The position numbers and the translations under genes are program-made. A stretch of DNA of 64,000 nt from DAITAZ01 sp036824045 (GTDB lineage Bacteria; Pseudomonadota; Gammaproteobacteria; Burkholderiales; Rhodocyclaceae), in the NCBI GenBank assembly GCA_036824045.1, contig DAITAZ010000020.1:1-64000 (forward strand), in the 5' to 3' direction. Of the stretch, positions 16,939 through 26,072 are shown piece by piece. Position 1 is the first letter of the stretch; each line of letters begins with the position of its first letter. The notes below the pieces were generated by a model. It made no database searches and was not told the origin of the DNA. It saw only the letters and a program-made list of their open reading frames with translations.

Positions 16939-16959
16939 GGGGCGGGGGATACCCGCCCC
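16939..16959. repeat. Perfect GC-rich hairpin between prfB and the condensin-like operon
   Basis: GGGGCGGG and CCCGCCCC (8 bp) flank a GGATA loop in the 86-bp gap after the prfB stop. There is no T run on either side, so it is not a typical intrinsic terminator. It could stabilise the prfB mRNA end or damp read-through. Confidence 0.5.
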
Positions 16960-16980
16960 GGATGCCGGACGCGGTGTGGC

Positions 16981-18085
16981 TCAGACGCCCTGCTTCAGGC
17001 TGGCCGCGATGAAGGCGTCCAGGTCGCCGTCCAGCACCTTCTGGGTGTTGGAGATTTCCACGTTGGTGCGCAGATCCTTGATGCGGCTCTGGTCCAGCAC
17101 GTAGGAGCGGATCTGGTGGCCCCAGCCCACGTCGGTCTTGGACGATTCCAGCTTGTCCTTTTCGGCCTGGCGCTTGCGCAGTTCGGCCTCGAACAGGCGG
17201 GATTTCAGCATCGACATGGCCTCTGCCCGGTTGCGGTGCTGGGAGCGGTCGTTCTGGCAGCTCACCACGATGCCGGTGGGGATGTGGGTGATGCGTACCG
17301 CCGAGTCGGTCTTGTTGATGTGCTGCCCGCCCGCACCGGAGGCCCGGTAGGTGTCGATGCGCAGGTCCGCCGGGTTGACCTCGATTTCGATGGAGTCATC
17401 CACCTCCGGGTAGACGAACACGCTGGCAAACGAGGTGTGACGGCCGCCGGAGGAGTCGAAGGGGCTCTTGCGCACCAGCCGGTGTACGCCGGTTTCCGTG
17501 CGCAGGAAGCCAAAGGCGTACTCGCCCTCCACCTTGATGGAGGCGCTCTTGATCCCCGCCACGTCGCCTTCCGACTCTTCCAGCAGGTCAGCCTTGAAAC
17601 CCTTGCGTTCGCAGTACTTCAAGTACTGGCGCAGCAACATGCTGGCCCAGTCGCAGGCCTCGGTGCCTCCGGCTCCCGCCTGAATGTCGATGAAGCAGTT
17701 GTTGGGGTCCGCCGGGTTGGAGAACATGCGGCGGAATTCCAGGTTGCCAACCCGGGCTTCCAGATCTTCCAGGTCCGCTTCCACAGCCTGAACGGTGTCT
17801 TCGTCTTCTTCGGCGCTGGCCAGTTCGAACAGGTCAGTGGTGTCGATCAGCGTCTGGCTGATTCCCTTGAGGGCCAGTACCACGTCCTCCAGGGCTTTCT
17901 TTTCCTTGTTCAGCTCCTGGGCCTTGGCGGCGTCGTTCCAGACCTCGGGCTGTTCCAGTTGCTTGGCGACTTCTTCGAGCTTCGATTCCTTGTCATCGAA
18001 GTCAAAGATACCTCCGTAGTTCGTTGCTGCGGGACTTGAGGTCGGCCAGATGCGTGGCGATGGCGTTGAGGCGTTCTGCTTCCAT
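16981..18085 (-). CDS. prfB: Peptide chain release factor 2, with programmed +1 frameshift
   Basis: RF2 recognises UGA and UAA. Translation starts at ATG 18085 and reads 27 codons (MEAERLNAIA...RRYL) to an in-frame TGA at 18004-18002. The main frame then continues from 18003 with DFDDKESKLEEV. The site CTT TGA C preceded by GGAGG and TAT is the classical RF2 autoregulatory frameshift. The joined product is 367 residues, the usual length. KSPFDSSGGRH carries the SPF stop-codon-recognition motif and GAGGQHINKTDSAVRITH the catalytic GGQ. A TATAAT box lies 33 bp upstream of the ATG. Reading only the long frame from 18147 would give a false N-terminus. Confidence 0.96.
18001..18015 (-). promoter_or_regulatory. 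RF2 programmed frameshift site (internal Shine-Dalgarno plus CTTTGAC)
   Basis: On the minus strand GGAGG (18015-18011) is followed by TAT CTT TGA C. Spacing and slippery codon match the known bacterial prfB element. When RF2 is scarce the ribosome slips one base at CTT and reads GAC, so RF2 controls its own synthesis. Confidence 0.95.
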
Positions 18086-18117
18086 GATGGGTGTCCTGCG
18101 AATTGGGCAAACCGGAA

Positions 18118-18146
18118 ATTATACCGGGCCCCGGGGCCACCATCCA
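18118..18146 (-). promoter_or_regulatory. Probable prfB promoter
   Basis: On the minus strand TGGATG (18146-18141), a 17-bp spacer and a consensus TATAAT (18123-18118) lie about 33-60 bp upstream of the prfB start codon. The -35 match is partial; the -10 is perfect. Confidence 0.55.
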
Positions 18147-18179
18147 CGCAAACGCAATGAGCGAGGGAGCGGCTTCGTT

Positions 18180-19049
18180 TCAGCGAGGTTCGGCGAGGCG
18201 GAGGAAGCTGGGGTGCCGGGGCAGACCGCGGGCGGTGAGTTCCCGATACCGATAGGTGACGAGGCTGCCAACGGGCGGGGGAAGGCGGCGCTGGCTTTCG
18301 CTGAACCCTGTACCCAGGCGGAAGCGGCGGCCGTCGGAGCGTTCCACCACCAGGGCGCCGAGCATGCCTTCGAAGCGGCCGCGGCCCGGCTGATGGGCCA
18401 CGACCGTGGCCTCGTCATCCAGCCAGGGTTTGAGTTTGAGCAGCGCGTCGCTGCGGCCGGTGATCAGGGGGGCGTCAGCCCGGTGCAGCATCAGGCCCTC
18501 GCCGCCTGCCCGCAGGACTGTGTCGAGGCGCGCCTGCAGGGCCCCGGCATCGGCCACGCGGAAATGTTCGACGGCCTGCAGCGCACTGCTCCCCGCTTGC
18601 GCCACCAGGTTCTTCAGGGTTTGCAGCCGTTGGCTGAAGTCGCCCTGGCCCTCGGGCAGTTCGAACACCATGTAGCGGATGCCGCGCCATTCCCCGTCCG
18701 AGGGCTGGTTCTTGCGCACGATGCCGGACAAGCGCTCGAACTGGCCGCGTCCCAACCAGAGTTCTCCGTCCAGGGCTTCCCGGGGCAGGGCTGCGGCGAA
18801 CCAGGCGGGGGCCGCCACGGGGCGGCCGCTGCGAAAGCGCAGGCGCTGACCATCCCAAAGGGCGCGCACGCCGTCGAGCTTTTCGCTGACCCAGTAGCGG
18901 GATGGGTCCAGGCGCGGGTCCCAGGTCTGGGCGAGCAGTGGTTCCGGGGCCTCTTTGGCGCGGGCCCATCGAGGCAACAGCCCAAGTACTGCCGCGCAGG
19001 TGCTGGCTGCCAGCAGCCGACGGCGCAGGGGGGGCGGGGGCGTGGCCAT
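18180..19049 (-). CDS. Periplasmic ATP-dependent DNA ligase (LigE/LigD-like minimal ligase)
   Basis: A 289-residue minimal ATP-dependent DNA ligase. The nucleotidyl-transfer motif SEKLDGVRALWDG holds the lysine that is adenylylated. ALDGELWLGRGQFERLSGIV, GGEGLMLHRADAPL and LLKLKPWLDDEATVV correspond to motifs III, IV and V, followed by an OB-fold. The N-terminus PPLRRRLLAASTCAAVLGLL ending in WARA is an export signal, with a twin-arginine-like RRR start. Such exported ligases occur in gamma- and betaproteobacteria and have been proposed to act on DNA taken up from outside. It starts four bases after the prfC stop. Confidence 0.88.
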   Translation of the reverse strand: MATPPPPLRRRLLAASTCAAVLGLLPRWARAKEAPEPLLAQTWDPRLDPSRYWVSEKLDGVRALWDGQRLRFRSGRPVAAPAWFAAALPREALDGELWLGRGQFERLSGIVRKNQPSDGEWRGIRYMVFELPEGQGDFSQRLQTLKNLVAQAGSSALQAVEHFRVADAGALQARLDTVLRAGGEGLMLHRADAPLITGRSDALLKLKPWLDDEATVVAHQPGRGRFEGMLGALVVERSDGRRFRLGTGFSESQRRLPPPVGSLVTYRYRELTARGLPRHPSFLRLAEPR

Positions 19050-19053
19050 GAGT

Positions 19054-20628
19054 TCAGTAGATCTCGCGGGTTTCCAGGAATTTCACGTCGGGATTGCGTT
19101 CTTGCGCCATTTGCAGATTGACCCGGTTGGGGGCGAGGTAGACGTAGTCCCCGTTGCCATCCAGCGCCATGTTGGCGGGGGAGCGATCGGCCAGGGCTCG
19201 CAGGTCTGCGTCCGAGCCGCGCAGCCAGCGGGCGGTGGCATAGTTGCAGGACTCGAAGACGGCATCCACCCCGTATTCGTTCTCGAGCCGATGGGCAACC
19301 ACATCGAACTGGAGCGTGCCGACCGCACCGAGAATCAGCTCGTTGGTGTTGAGCGGGCGGAAGAGCTGGGTGGCGCCTTCCTGGGCGAGTTGCTCCAGCC
19401 CCTTCTGCAACTGCTTCATCTTGAGCGGGTTGCGGATTTGGGCGCGGCGGAAGTGTTCCGGGGCAAAGGAGGGAATGCCGGTGAACTGCAGATCTTCGCC
19501 CTCCGTAAAGGTGTCGCCCAGGTGGATGGTGCCGTGATTGGGGACGCCGATGATGTCGCCCGCGTAGGCTTCGTCAGTGGTGCAGCGGTCCTGGGCCATG
19601 AAGGTGATGGCGTTGCCGATGGCCACTGTCTTGCCGATGGATACCTGCTTCACTTTCATGCCGCGCTCGAAGCGCCCGGAGCATACCCGCACGAAGGCGA
19701 TGCGGTCCCGGTGCTTCGGGTCCATGTTGGCTTGGATCTTGAACACGAAACCGCTGAACCTGGTTTCGTGAGGCTCCACGGGACGGGTCTTGGTGGGGCG
19801 GCCGAGGGGCTCGGGGGAGAGGTCCACCACTGCATCGAGCAGGTTCTGCACGCCGAAGTTGTTGACCGCGGAGCCAAAGAAAACCGGGCATTGCTTGCCT
19901 GACAGGTAGGCGGCCTTGTCGAAGGCGTGGGAGGCACCCCGCACCAGTTCCACGTCGATCCGCAGTTCCTCGGCCTGGTCGGCGATCAGTTCGTCCAGTC
20001 GGGGGTTGTCGAGGCCCTGGATGATCTCGGCGGTGCCTTTTTCCGCGTGCGGATCAAAGAAGGAAATGCTGTCGTTGTAGAGGTGATAGACACCCCGGAA
20101 GCGCTTGCCCATGCCGATGGGCCAAGTCATCGGTGCGCACTGGATTTCCAGCACCGATTCGATCTCGTCCAGCAGTTCGATGGGGGAACGGCCTTCCCGG
20201 TCCAGTTTGTTGATGAAGGTGATGATGGGCGTGTCACGCAGGCGGCAGACGTTGAGCAGCTTGATGGTCTGGGACTCCACGCCATTGACCGAGTCGATCA
20301 CCATCACTGCCGAATCCACCGCCGTCAGGGTGCGGTAGGTGTCTTCGGAGAAATCCTCGTGCCCGGGGGTGTCGAGCAGGTTGATCATGCATTCCCGGTA
20401 GGGAAACTGCATCACCGACGAGGTGACCGAGATGCCCCGCTGTTTCTCCAGTTCCATCCAGTCTGACGTGGCGTGGCGGCTGGCCTTGCGGGCGCGCACT
20501 TCTCCCGCCACCTGGATGGCACCACCGAACCAGAGCAGCTTCTCGGTGAGCGTGGTCTTGCCGGCATCCGGGTGGGAAATGATGGCAAAGGTGCGGCGGC
20601 GCCGGATCTCGTTATCCAGATGACTCAT
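19054..20628 (-). CDS. prfC: Peptide chain release factor 3
   Basis: A translational GTPase that recycles RF1 and RF2 and enforces quality control on the ribosome. The 524-residue product starts MSHLDNEIRRRRTFAIISHP. The G-domain motifs are DAGKTT (P-loop), DTPGHEDF (G3) and NKLD (G4). KQRGISVTSSVMQF is the RF3 switch region. ATG 20628 is chosen because it starts the conserved N-terminus; upstream codons are not conserved. It lies between recJ and the exported ligase, and close to prfB, so two termination factors share this block. Confidence 0.95.
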   Translation of the reverse strand: MSHLDNEIRRRRTFAIISHPDAGKTTLTEKLLWFGGAIQVAGEVRARKASRHATSDWMELEKQRGISVTSSVMQFPYRECMINLLDTPGHEDFSEDTYRTLTAVDSAVMVIDSVNGVESQTIKLLNVCRLRDTPIITFINKLDREGRSPIELLDEIESVLEIQCAPMTWPIGMGKRFRGVYHLYNDSISFFDPHAEKGTAEIIQGLDNPRLDELIADQAEELRIDVELVRGASHAFDKAAYLSGKQCPVFFGSAVNNFGVQNLLDAVVDLSPEPLGRPTKTRPVEPHETRFSGFVFKIQANMDPKHRDRIAFVRVCSGRFERGMKVKQVSIGKTVAIGNAITFMAQDRCTTDEAYAGDIIGVPNHGTIHLGDTFTEGEDLQFTGIPSFAPEHFRRAQIRNPLKMKQLQKGLEQLAQEGATQLFRPLNTNELILGAVGTLQFDVVAHRLENEYGVDAVFESCNYATARWLRGSDADLRALADRSPANMALDGNGDYVYLAPNRVNLQMAQERNPDVKFLETREIY

Positions 20629-20721
20629 GGCAGGGGCGGGGCAAGGCTGGGAAAGGGCGCGATTATTCCACTTCCGTGGCAAACCCGCACCTGCGCTGGT
20701 GGACGAAGACGGCCGCGCGGC

Positions 20722-22413
20722 TTACAGGCTTTCGAAATCCTCCAGCATCAACTGTACCGAGCAGACCCCGTTGTACTCGTTCTCCGCCAGGCGAAAGGCG
20801 GCGTGGATGCGCGCGGGGGCTTGGTCCGCGTGGTTGAAGCGGATGGCGTCGTAGCGGCTTTGGTCCTGGCTCAGGGTGAGCTTGAGATGCTTGTCCTTGA
20901 GCAGCCGCTGGTGCTCAACCCGGAAGGCGTCGCTGAAAACCGGAGCGGGGAAGCCTTGTCCCCAGATGTCCTGGTCCAGCAGGCGGGCCGTCTCCAGGCT
21001 GTAGTACCCCCCCTCCAGCGGCCCGTCGGTTTGGACTGTGCGGGTGAGCGCGGCGGGCGGGATCAGGTCTTGCACCACTTCTTCGAACAGATCACGGAAG
21101 CGGGGGAGATTTTCCTCGCGGATGGTGAGGCCAGCGGCGGCGGCATGCCCGCCAAACCTGAGCAGGAGATCGGGCGCTTTCTTTGAGACCAGATCCAGCG
21201 CATCCCGCAGATGCAACCCGGGAATCGAGCGGCCGGAGCCTTTGAGCTCTCCTTCGTCGCCGCGGGCGAAGGCGATGGTGGGCCGGTTGAGCTTTTCCTT
21301 GAGGCGACCGGCGAGGATGCCGATCACCCCCTGGTGCCAGTCGGGTTCGAACAGGGCGATGCTCGCGCCGGCCCCCGGGTCGAAACCCTCCAGCCTGGCC
21401 AGGGCGCGTTCCTGCATTTCGGCTTCGATGGTGCGCCGCTCCCGGTTCAGGGTCTCCAGTTCGCGGGCGATGGTCAGCGCCCGGCCCATGTCGTCGGTAA
21501 TGAGGCACTCGATGCCCAGCGACATGTCCGCCAACCGACCTGCGGCGTTGAGGCGCGGGCCAAGGCCAAAGCCGAGATCGAAGGTGGAGGCACGGGCGGA
21601 CTGGCGGCCGGCGGCGGTGAACAAGGCGCGCAGGCCGGCTTGCATGCGGTCTGCCCGCATCCGCGCCAGACCCTGGGAAACCAGGACCCGGTTGTTGTGG
21701 TCGAGCTGCACCACATCTGCAACCGTGCCCAGGGCGACCAGATCCAGGAGGGCGCCAAGGTTGGGCTCCGCCCGGCCGGCAAAGGCGCCCCGGTTGCGCA
21801 GTTCCGCCCGCAGCGCCAGCATCACGTAGAACATGACGCCGACCCCGGCCAGGTGTTTGCTCGGAAAATCACAGCCGGGCTGGTTGGGGTTGACGATCAC
21901 GTCGGCGGCGGGAAGGGTGTCGCCCGGCAGGTGGTGATCGGTGATCAGGGTGGCGATGCCCAGCGCCTGGGCGGCGGCGACGCCCTCGACGCTGGCAATG
22001 CCGTTATCCACGGTGATGATCAGGTCAGGTTCCGATCGCGCGGCCAGTTCGACGATGGCGGGCGTGAGCCCGTAGCCGTACTCGAAGCGGTTGGGAACCA
22101 GATAACCGACCCGCGCGCCGAAGGCACGAAGCGCACGGATGCCGACCGCACAGGCGGTGGCGCCATCGCAATCATAGTCCGCCACGATGAGGATGCGGGC
22201 GTCAGCTTCGATGGCGTCCGCCAGCAAGGTGGCGGCTTCCCCGGCACCACGCAGGGCCTGGGGGGGCAGCAGGGACGTGAGGTGGTAATCCAGGTCGGTT
22301 GCGGTGGTGACGCCCCGGGCCGCGTAGATGCGTGCAAGCAGGGGATGAACGCCGGCGTCCATCAGGCGGCGGGCGGGCAGGTGCGGAATGGCGCGGGGGC
22401 GGATGCGGCTCAC
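20722..22413 (-). CDS. recJ: Single-stranded-DNA-specific exonuclease RecJ
   Basis: A 5'-3' ssDNA exonuclease in recombination and mismatch repair (DHH superfamily). The 563-residue protein shows ILIVADYDCDGATA (motif I), LIITVDNGI, LITDHHLPG (motif III, DHH), VALGTVADVVQL (motif IV) and, in the DHHA1 domain, RFGGHAAAAGLTI. GTG 22413 is chosen because it overlaps the upstream stop as GTGA and starts VSRIRPRAIPHLPARRLM. rpfE-recJ-prfB is also a neighbourhood in Xanthomonas-type genomes. Confidence 0.94.
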   Translation of the reverse strand: MSRIRPRAIPHLPARRLMDAGVHPLLARIYAARGVTTATDLDYHLTSLLPPQALRGAGEAATLLADAIEADARILIVADYDCDGATACAVGIRALRAFGARVGYLVPNRFEYGYGLTPAIVELAARSEPDLIITVDNGIASVEGVAAAQALGIATLITDHHLPGDTLPAADVIVNPNQPGCDFPSKHLAGVGVMFYVMLALRAELRNRGAFAGRAEPNLGALLDLVALGTVADVVQLDHNNRVLVSQGLARMRADRMQAGLRALFTAAGRQSARASTFDLGFGLGPRLNAAGRLADMSLGIECLITDDMGRALTIARELETLNRERRTIEAEMQERALARLEGFDPGAGASIALFEPDWHQGVIGILAGRLKEKLNRPTIAFARGDEGELKGSGRSIPGLHLRDALDLVSKKAPDLLLRFGGHAAAAGLTIREENLPRFRDLFEEVVQDLIPPAALTRTVQTDGPLEGGYYSLETARLLDQDIWGQGFPAPVFSDAFRVEHQRLLKDKHLKLTLSQDQSRYDAIRFNHADQAPARIHAAFRLAENEYNGVCSVQLMLEDFESL

Positions 22414-23426
22414 GGTTTGAGCACCACATGGAGGGGAGCGGGCCGCCGCCAGAATTTGCGGAGTTCTCCCGCCTCGAGGGTGGCCTCGATACTGGCCTGG
22501 TCCCCCAAGGCCACGACCTGCAGGCGCTTGATATGCCCCTTCTTCATCTGCTCGAGCGCCGGAGCAAACCACTTGCGCTCCAGATCACGCAGCGCTGCCT
22601 GCCAGGGCTGGATTTGCAAGGCAAGGCCCGGCAGCCGCAGATCGTCCAGTACCAGCAGGCTGGAGCCCTCTCCAGCCGGGACTTCCCCCAATCCGCTAGG
22701 CAAGGGGGTGGTGGTGCTGCCACCGGCCCGGGCGAGACCGCGGGCCAGGGGGGCATCCGCGCCGACATGCCGGGCGGGCGGGCGCGGGGTGACTCCCGAT
22801 GGACCTTCGCCCCAGAACCAGAGGTTGTTGATGCGAGGCTGTCCGTTATCGTCCCGGGCCTGGTTGACCGGATGGCAGTGGAGCCAGGTTTGAATTTCGT
22901 TGGCGTAGCCGCGCCAGCGCCGGGCGTCCGCCCCCTGGGGCAGGAAGGCGTCCAGCTTCCGTCCCTGTACGTCGGCGAGGGGGCGGGTTTGCAGTGCCGG
23001 CGGGGTCGCCAGCCGCAGGTACCAGCGGGTTGGCGTAGGGGCGATGAACTCCCCCAGATCCGCGAACTCCCGGTTGAGCCCTGCCACGAGTTCCGCGGCT
23101 TCTGTGGCTGAGATCGCCAACTCCTGGCCGTCCACCAGGGTCAGCAATTCCTGATGGAAGTGCAGGCACGTGGGATCGGCGCATAGCCAGGGGTGCCCAG
23201 CCGGATCGAGTCCTTCGCCCAGCAGACGCAGGGCGGCGTAGGGAACAGCGTTTCCCTCAAGACCGCAGGCCCCGGGGAGCCAGCTTTCCAAGGTGTGACC
23301 CGGAAGGGGGGTCGTCCGGGCCAGACCAAGCAGGCGGGACAACGCCGGTAGCGCCAGATCGCGCAGGGCTTCGTGCAGCGAGGCGGCCGGCCAGGCCAGG
23401 CCGGGAATGGCAAAAATGAGATGCAT
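22410..23426 (-). CDS. RpfE-type protein (phosphoglycerate-mutase-like fold)
   Basis: A 338-residue protein that starts MHLIFAIPGLAWPAASLHEA. It fits the RpfE-type family, which occurs next to recJ in beta- and gammaproteobacteria and has been described as a regulatory protein with distant similarity to cofactor-independent phosphoglycerate mutase. The segments CADPTCLHFHQELL, LNREFADLGEFIAPTPTRWY, RRWRGYANEIQTWLH and NNLWFWGEG are visible. Biochemical function is not known. ATG 23426 is chosen because upstream codons run antisense to lolC. Its stop overlaps recJ as GTGA. Confidence 0.8.
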   Translation of the reverse strand: MHLIFAIPGLAWPAASLHEALRDLALPALSRLLGLARTTPLPGHTLESWLPGACGLEGNAVPYAALRLLGEGLDPAGHPWLCADPTCLHFHQELLTLVDGQELAISATEAAELVAGLNREFADLGEFIAPTPTRWYLRLATPPALQTRPLADVQGRKLDAFLPQGADARRWRGYANEIQTWLHCHPVNQARDDNGQPRINNLWFWGEGPSGVTPRPPARHVGADAPLARGLARAGGSTTTPLPSGLGEVPAGEGSSLLVLDDLRLPGLALQIQPWQAALRDLERKWFAPALEQMKKGHIKRLQVVALGDQASIEATLEAGELRKFWRRPAPLHVVLKP

Positions 23427-23525
23427 CAAATAGTTGGAGGCTGCGGGCGTCGAGAGTGTAGCATAGCGAGCTTTTGCGCCCGGAGACCCTGGGCACCCGG
23501 GAATCGCCTGGGTTGGGCTGACTAC

Positions 23526-24779
23526 GTGAAATACGAGTTTCTCATCGGCCTGCGCTACACCCGCACGAAACGTCGGGGTGAGGGCAGCAACCGCTTCATT
23601 TCGTTCATTGCCCTGGTATCCACGCTGGGAATCGCCCTCGGTGTGGCGGCCCTGATCGTGGTGCTGTCGGTGATGAACGGCTTCCAGAAGGAATTGCGCG
23701 ACCGCATCCTGGGAGTCGCTTCGCACATCCAGGTGTCTGGAATCTCCGGTGAGCTCGATGACTGGCGGGAAGTCTCAGTGCGCCTGGAGCGGAACCGGGA
23801 AATTCTCGCGCAAGCGCCGTTCGTTGCCGCCCAGGGCATGCTTTCTTTTGATCAGGCGGTGCGAGGGGCGATGGTGCGCGGAATTCTGCCCGACACCGAA
23901 GACAAAGTGGCCGATTTTGCCCGGCACATGCGGGCCGGCGAACTGGCTGCACTGCAGCCCGGGGAGTTCGGCGTGATCCTGGGTCTGGAGCTTGCCCGGG
24001 CGCTGCACGTGCAGCCGGGGGACAAGGTGACACTGATCGCACCCCAAGGGCTGGTGACGCCGGCGGCCATCTTGCCGCGCCTCAAGCAGTTCCGGGTGGT
24101 GGGCATCTTCGAAGTGGGCATGTTCGAGTACGACGCTGGCTTGGCCCTGGTGCACCTGCAAGACGCGCAAGCCTTGTACCGGATGGACGACCGGGTTTCC
24201 GGCATCCGGCTCAAGGTGGCGGATCTGTTCCAGGCTCCGCGGATCGCACGGGATCTGCTCCCGCTGCTCGATCCCCAGACCACGGTGTCGGACTGGACGC
24301 GCAGCCACGTCAACTTCTTCCGGGCTGTGCAAATTGAAAAGAACGTGATGTTTATCATCCTGCTTCTGATCGTTGCCGTGGCAGCCTTCAACATTGTGTC
24401 CACCCTGGTGATGGCGGTGCGCGACAAGGAGTCCGATATCGCCATCCTGCGTACGCTGGGTGCGAGCCCGCGCAGCATCATGGCGATTTTCGTGATCCAG
24501 GGGGCGCTGATCGGCTTGATCGGGCTGGCTGTGGGCGTAGGTGGCGGCGTGGCGCTGGCGCTCAATATCGATGTGGTGGTACCTGCCATCGAGCGCCTCT
24601 TCGGCATCCAGTTTCTGGCCAAGGATGTGTACTACATCAGCGAACTGCCTTCCGATCTGCAGTGGCCGGACGTCTGGTCGGTAATGGCGGTTTCCTTCAT
24701 TCTGACCTTGCTGGCGACCCTGTACCCAAGTTGGCGAGCCTCGCGCATCAACCCGGCGGAGGCGTTGCGCTATGAGTGA
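23526..24779 (+). CDS. lolC: Lipoprotein-releasing ABC transporter permease (LolC/LolE family)
   Basis: An inner-membrane permease that, with LolD, extracts lipoproteins and hands them to LolA. The 417-residue protein begins KYEFLIGLRYTRTKRRGEGS, the typical LolC/E N-terminus. It has one N-terminal helix (about 25-50), a large periplasmic domain and three C-terminal helices with the conserved DKESDIAILRTLGASPRSI segment before the second. GTG 23526 is chosen at the conserved start. Only one permease gene is present here, so a LolF-like homodimer or a second gene elsewhere are both possible. It overlaps lolD by eight bases. Confidence 0.93.
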   Translation: MKYEFLIGLRYTRTKRRGEGSNRFISFIALVSTLGIALGVAALIVVLSVMNGFQKELRDRILGVASHIQVSGISGELDDWREVSVRLERNREILAQAPFVAAQGMLSFDQAVRGAMVRGILPDTEDKVADFARHMRAGELAALQPGEFGVILGLELARALHVQPGDKVTLIAPQGLVTPAAILPRLKQFRVVGIFEVGMFEYDAGLALVHLQDAQALYRMDDRVSGIRLKVADLFQAPRIARDLLPLLDPQTTVSDWTRSHVNFFRAVQIEKNVMFIILLLIVAVAAFNIVSTLVMAVRDKESDIAILRTLGASPRSIMAIFVIQGALIGLIGLAVGVGGGVALALNIDVVVPAIERLFGIQFLAKDVYYISELPSDLQWPDVWSVMAVSFILTLLATLYPSWRASRINPAEALRYE

Positions 24780-25458
24780 GGGCATCATCGCCTGCCAGGG
24801 GCTGGAGAAAACGTTCCGGCAGGGGGCGGAGCAGGTTTCGGTGTTGCGCGGCGTGGACCTTGCTGTGGCCCAGGGGGAGCGCGTGGCGATCGTCGGCGCT
24901 TCCGGGTCCGGCAAGAGCACGCTGCTGCATTTGCTTGGCGGGCTGGACGTGGCGAGTGCGGGCTCGGTGTCGATCCTCGGACGGCCACTGGCCGGGATGT
25001 CGGAGCAAGAGCGGGGGCGGTTGCGTAACGCCTCGCTGGGCTTCGTCTACCAGTTCCACCACCTCTTGCCGGAGTTCACGGCGCTGGAGAACGTGGCGAT
25101 GCCGCTCCTGATCCGGCGCATGCCCCGAGCCCAGGCGGAAGCCAAGGCGGCGCAGATGCTCGGTGAAGTGGGGCTGGCGCATCGTCTGAGTCACACGCCG
25201 GGGGAGCTATCTGGAGGTGAGCGTCAGCGCACCGCCATTGCCCGGGCGCTCGTGACCAAACCGGCGTGCGTGCTGGCGGATGAACCGACGGGTAACCTGG
25301 ACCGGGAAACGGCGGAGGCGGTATTTGACCTGATGCTGGCGTTGAACAAGAGCCACCGGACGAGCTTCGTGATTGTGACGCACGATCTGCAACTCGCTGC
25401 CCGTGCGGACCGCCGGCTGGTGTTGAGGGATGGCCTGTTGCAACAGGCTGGAAGTTAA
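24772..25458 (+). CDS. lolD: Lipoprotein-releasing system ATPase
   Basis: The ATPase of the LolCDE exporter. Visible motifs are GASGSGKSTLLHLLGG (Walker A), FVYQFHHLLPEFTALENVAM (Q-loop region typical of LolD), GELSGGERQRTAIARAL (signature), VLADEPTGNLD (Walker B and D-loop) and IVTHD (H-loop). Length, 228 residues, is normal. It overlaps the permease gene (ATGAGTGA). Confidence 0.95.
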   Translation: MSEGIIACQGLEKTFRQGAEQVSVLRGVDLAVAQGERVAIVGASGSGKSTLLHLLGGLDVASAGSVSILGRPLAGMSEQERGRLRNASLGFVYQFHHLLPEFTALENVAMPLLIRRMPRAQAEAKAAQMLGEVGLAHRLSHTPGELSGGERQRTAIARALVTKPACVLADEPTGNLDRETAEAVFDLMLALNKSHRTSFVIVTHDLQLAARADRRLVLRDGLLQQAGS

Positions 25459-25485
25459 AGAATCAAGGTTTGATTGCGAGAGAAT

Positions 25486-25974
25486 ATGAGCGTTAGGGAC
25501 GAGGACAAAATCTGGATTCTGTTCGTCTGCATGGGAAATCTTTGCCGGTCGCCGGCAGCGGAGGGGATCTTCCGTCACATGCTGCGGGAGAACGACATGC
25601 TGGGTTACGTCGAAGTGGATTCCGCGGGCACCCATGGTTACCACAGCGGGGAACCTCCCGATCTGCGGATGCGTCAGGCTGCGTCGGCGCGGGGTTATGA
25701 CCTGGAGGACCTGGTGGCGAGGCGGTTCGAGGTGGAGGATTTCCTCAAGTTCGATGTCGTGCTCGCGATGGATCGGGAGAACGTGGCTCACTTGCGTCGC
25801 GGTTGCCCGCCTCAGTTCCACGGGAAGATCCGCTTGTTCCTGGAGTTCGTCCGCAGCCCCGATGGGACGGAGGTGCCGGACCCGTACAACGGAACCGAGG
25901 ATGATTTTGAAACGGTGCTCAATATGCTTGAGCCTGCCTGTGACACGCTGATCAAGCGTTTTCGTCGCGGGTAA
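25486..25974 (+). CDS. Low-molecular-weight protein-tyrosine-phosphatase
   Basis: A 162-residue phosphatase of the LMW-PTP/arsenate reductase fold. LFVCMGNLCRSPAAEGIFR carries the P-loop CX5R, and EVPDPYNG carries the general-acid Asp. In bacteria such enzymes often dephosphorylate tyrosine kinases in polysaccharide export, but no kinase gene is next to it here. ATG 25486 follows AGAGAAT; an in-frame TTG at 25474 is a weaker start. It lies 27 bp after lolD and ends before a strong bidirectional terminator. Confidence 0.9.
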   Translation: MSVRDEDKIWILFVCMGNLCRSPAAEGIFRHMLRENDMLGYVEVDSAGTHGYHSGEPPDLRMRQAASARGYDLEDLVARRFEVEDFLKFDVVLAMDRENVAHLRRGCPPQFHGKIRLFLEFVRSPDGTEVPDPYNGTEDDFETVLNMLEPACDTLIKRFRRG

Positions 25975-26003
25975 GCCTTTCGCGTACCGGCACTGCGGCA
26001 AAA

Positions 26004-26039
26004 ACAAAAGGCCCGCCAGGAAACTGGCGGGCCTTTTGT
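26004..26039. terminator. Bidirectional terminator between the LMW-PTP gene and rne
   Basis: A perfect 16-bp stem, ACAAAAGGCCCGCCAG and its complement, closes a GAAA tetraloop. A-rich and T-rich flanks make it work in both directions between two convergent genes. Confidence 0.93.
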
Positions 26040-26042
26040 TTT

Positions 26043-26066
26043 GGGCACCCCGTTTCGGGGGTGCCC
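26043..26066. repeat. Second hairpin beside the rne terminator
   Basis: GGGCACCCC and GGGGTGCCC pair around a short loop, three bases after the main terminator and seven before the rne stop codon. It has no T run and may protect the rne mRNA end. Confidence 0.6.
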
Positions 26067-26072
26067 CGGGTA

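Noticed and set aside
18005..18147. Long-frame N-terminus of RF2 starting at 18147
   Set aside because: It ignores the programmed frameshift; the true N-terminus from ATG 18085 matches RF2 and the slippery site is intact.
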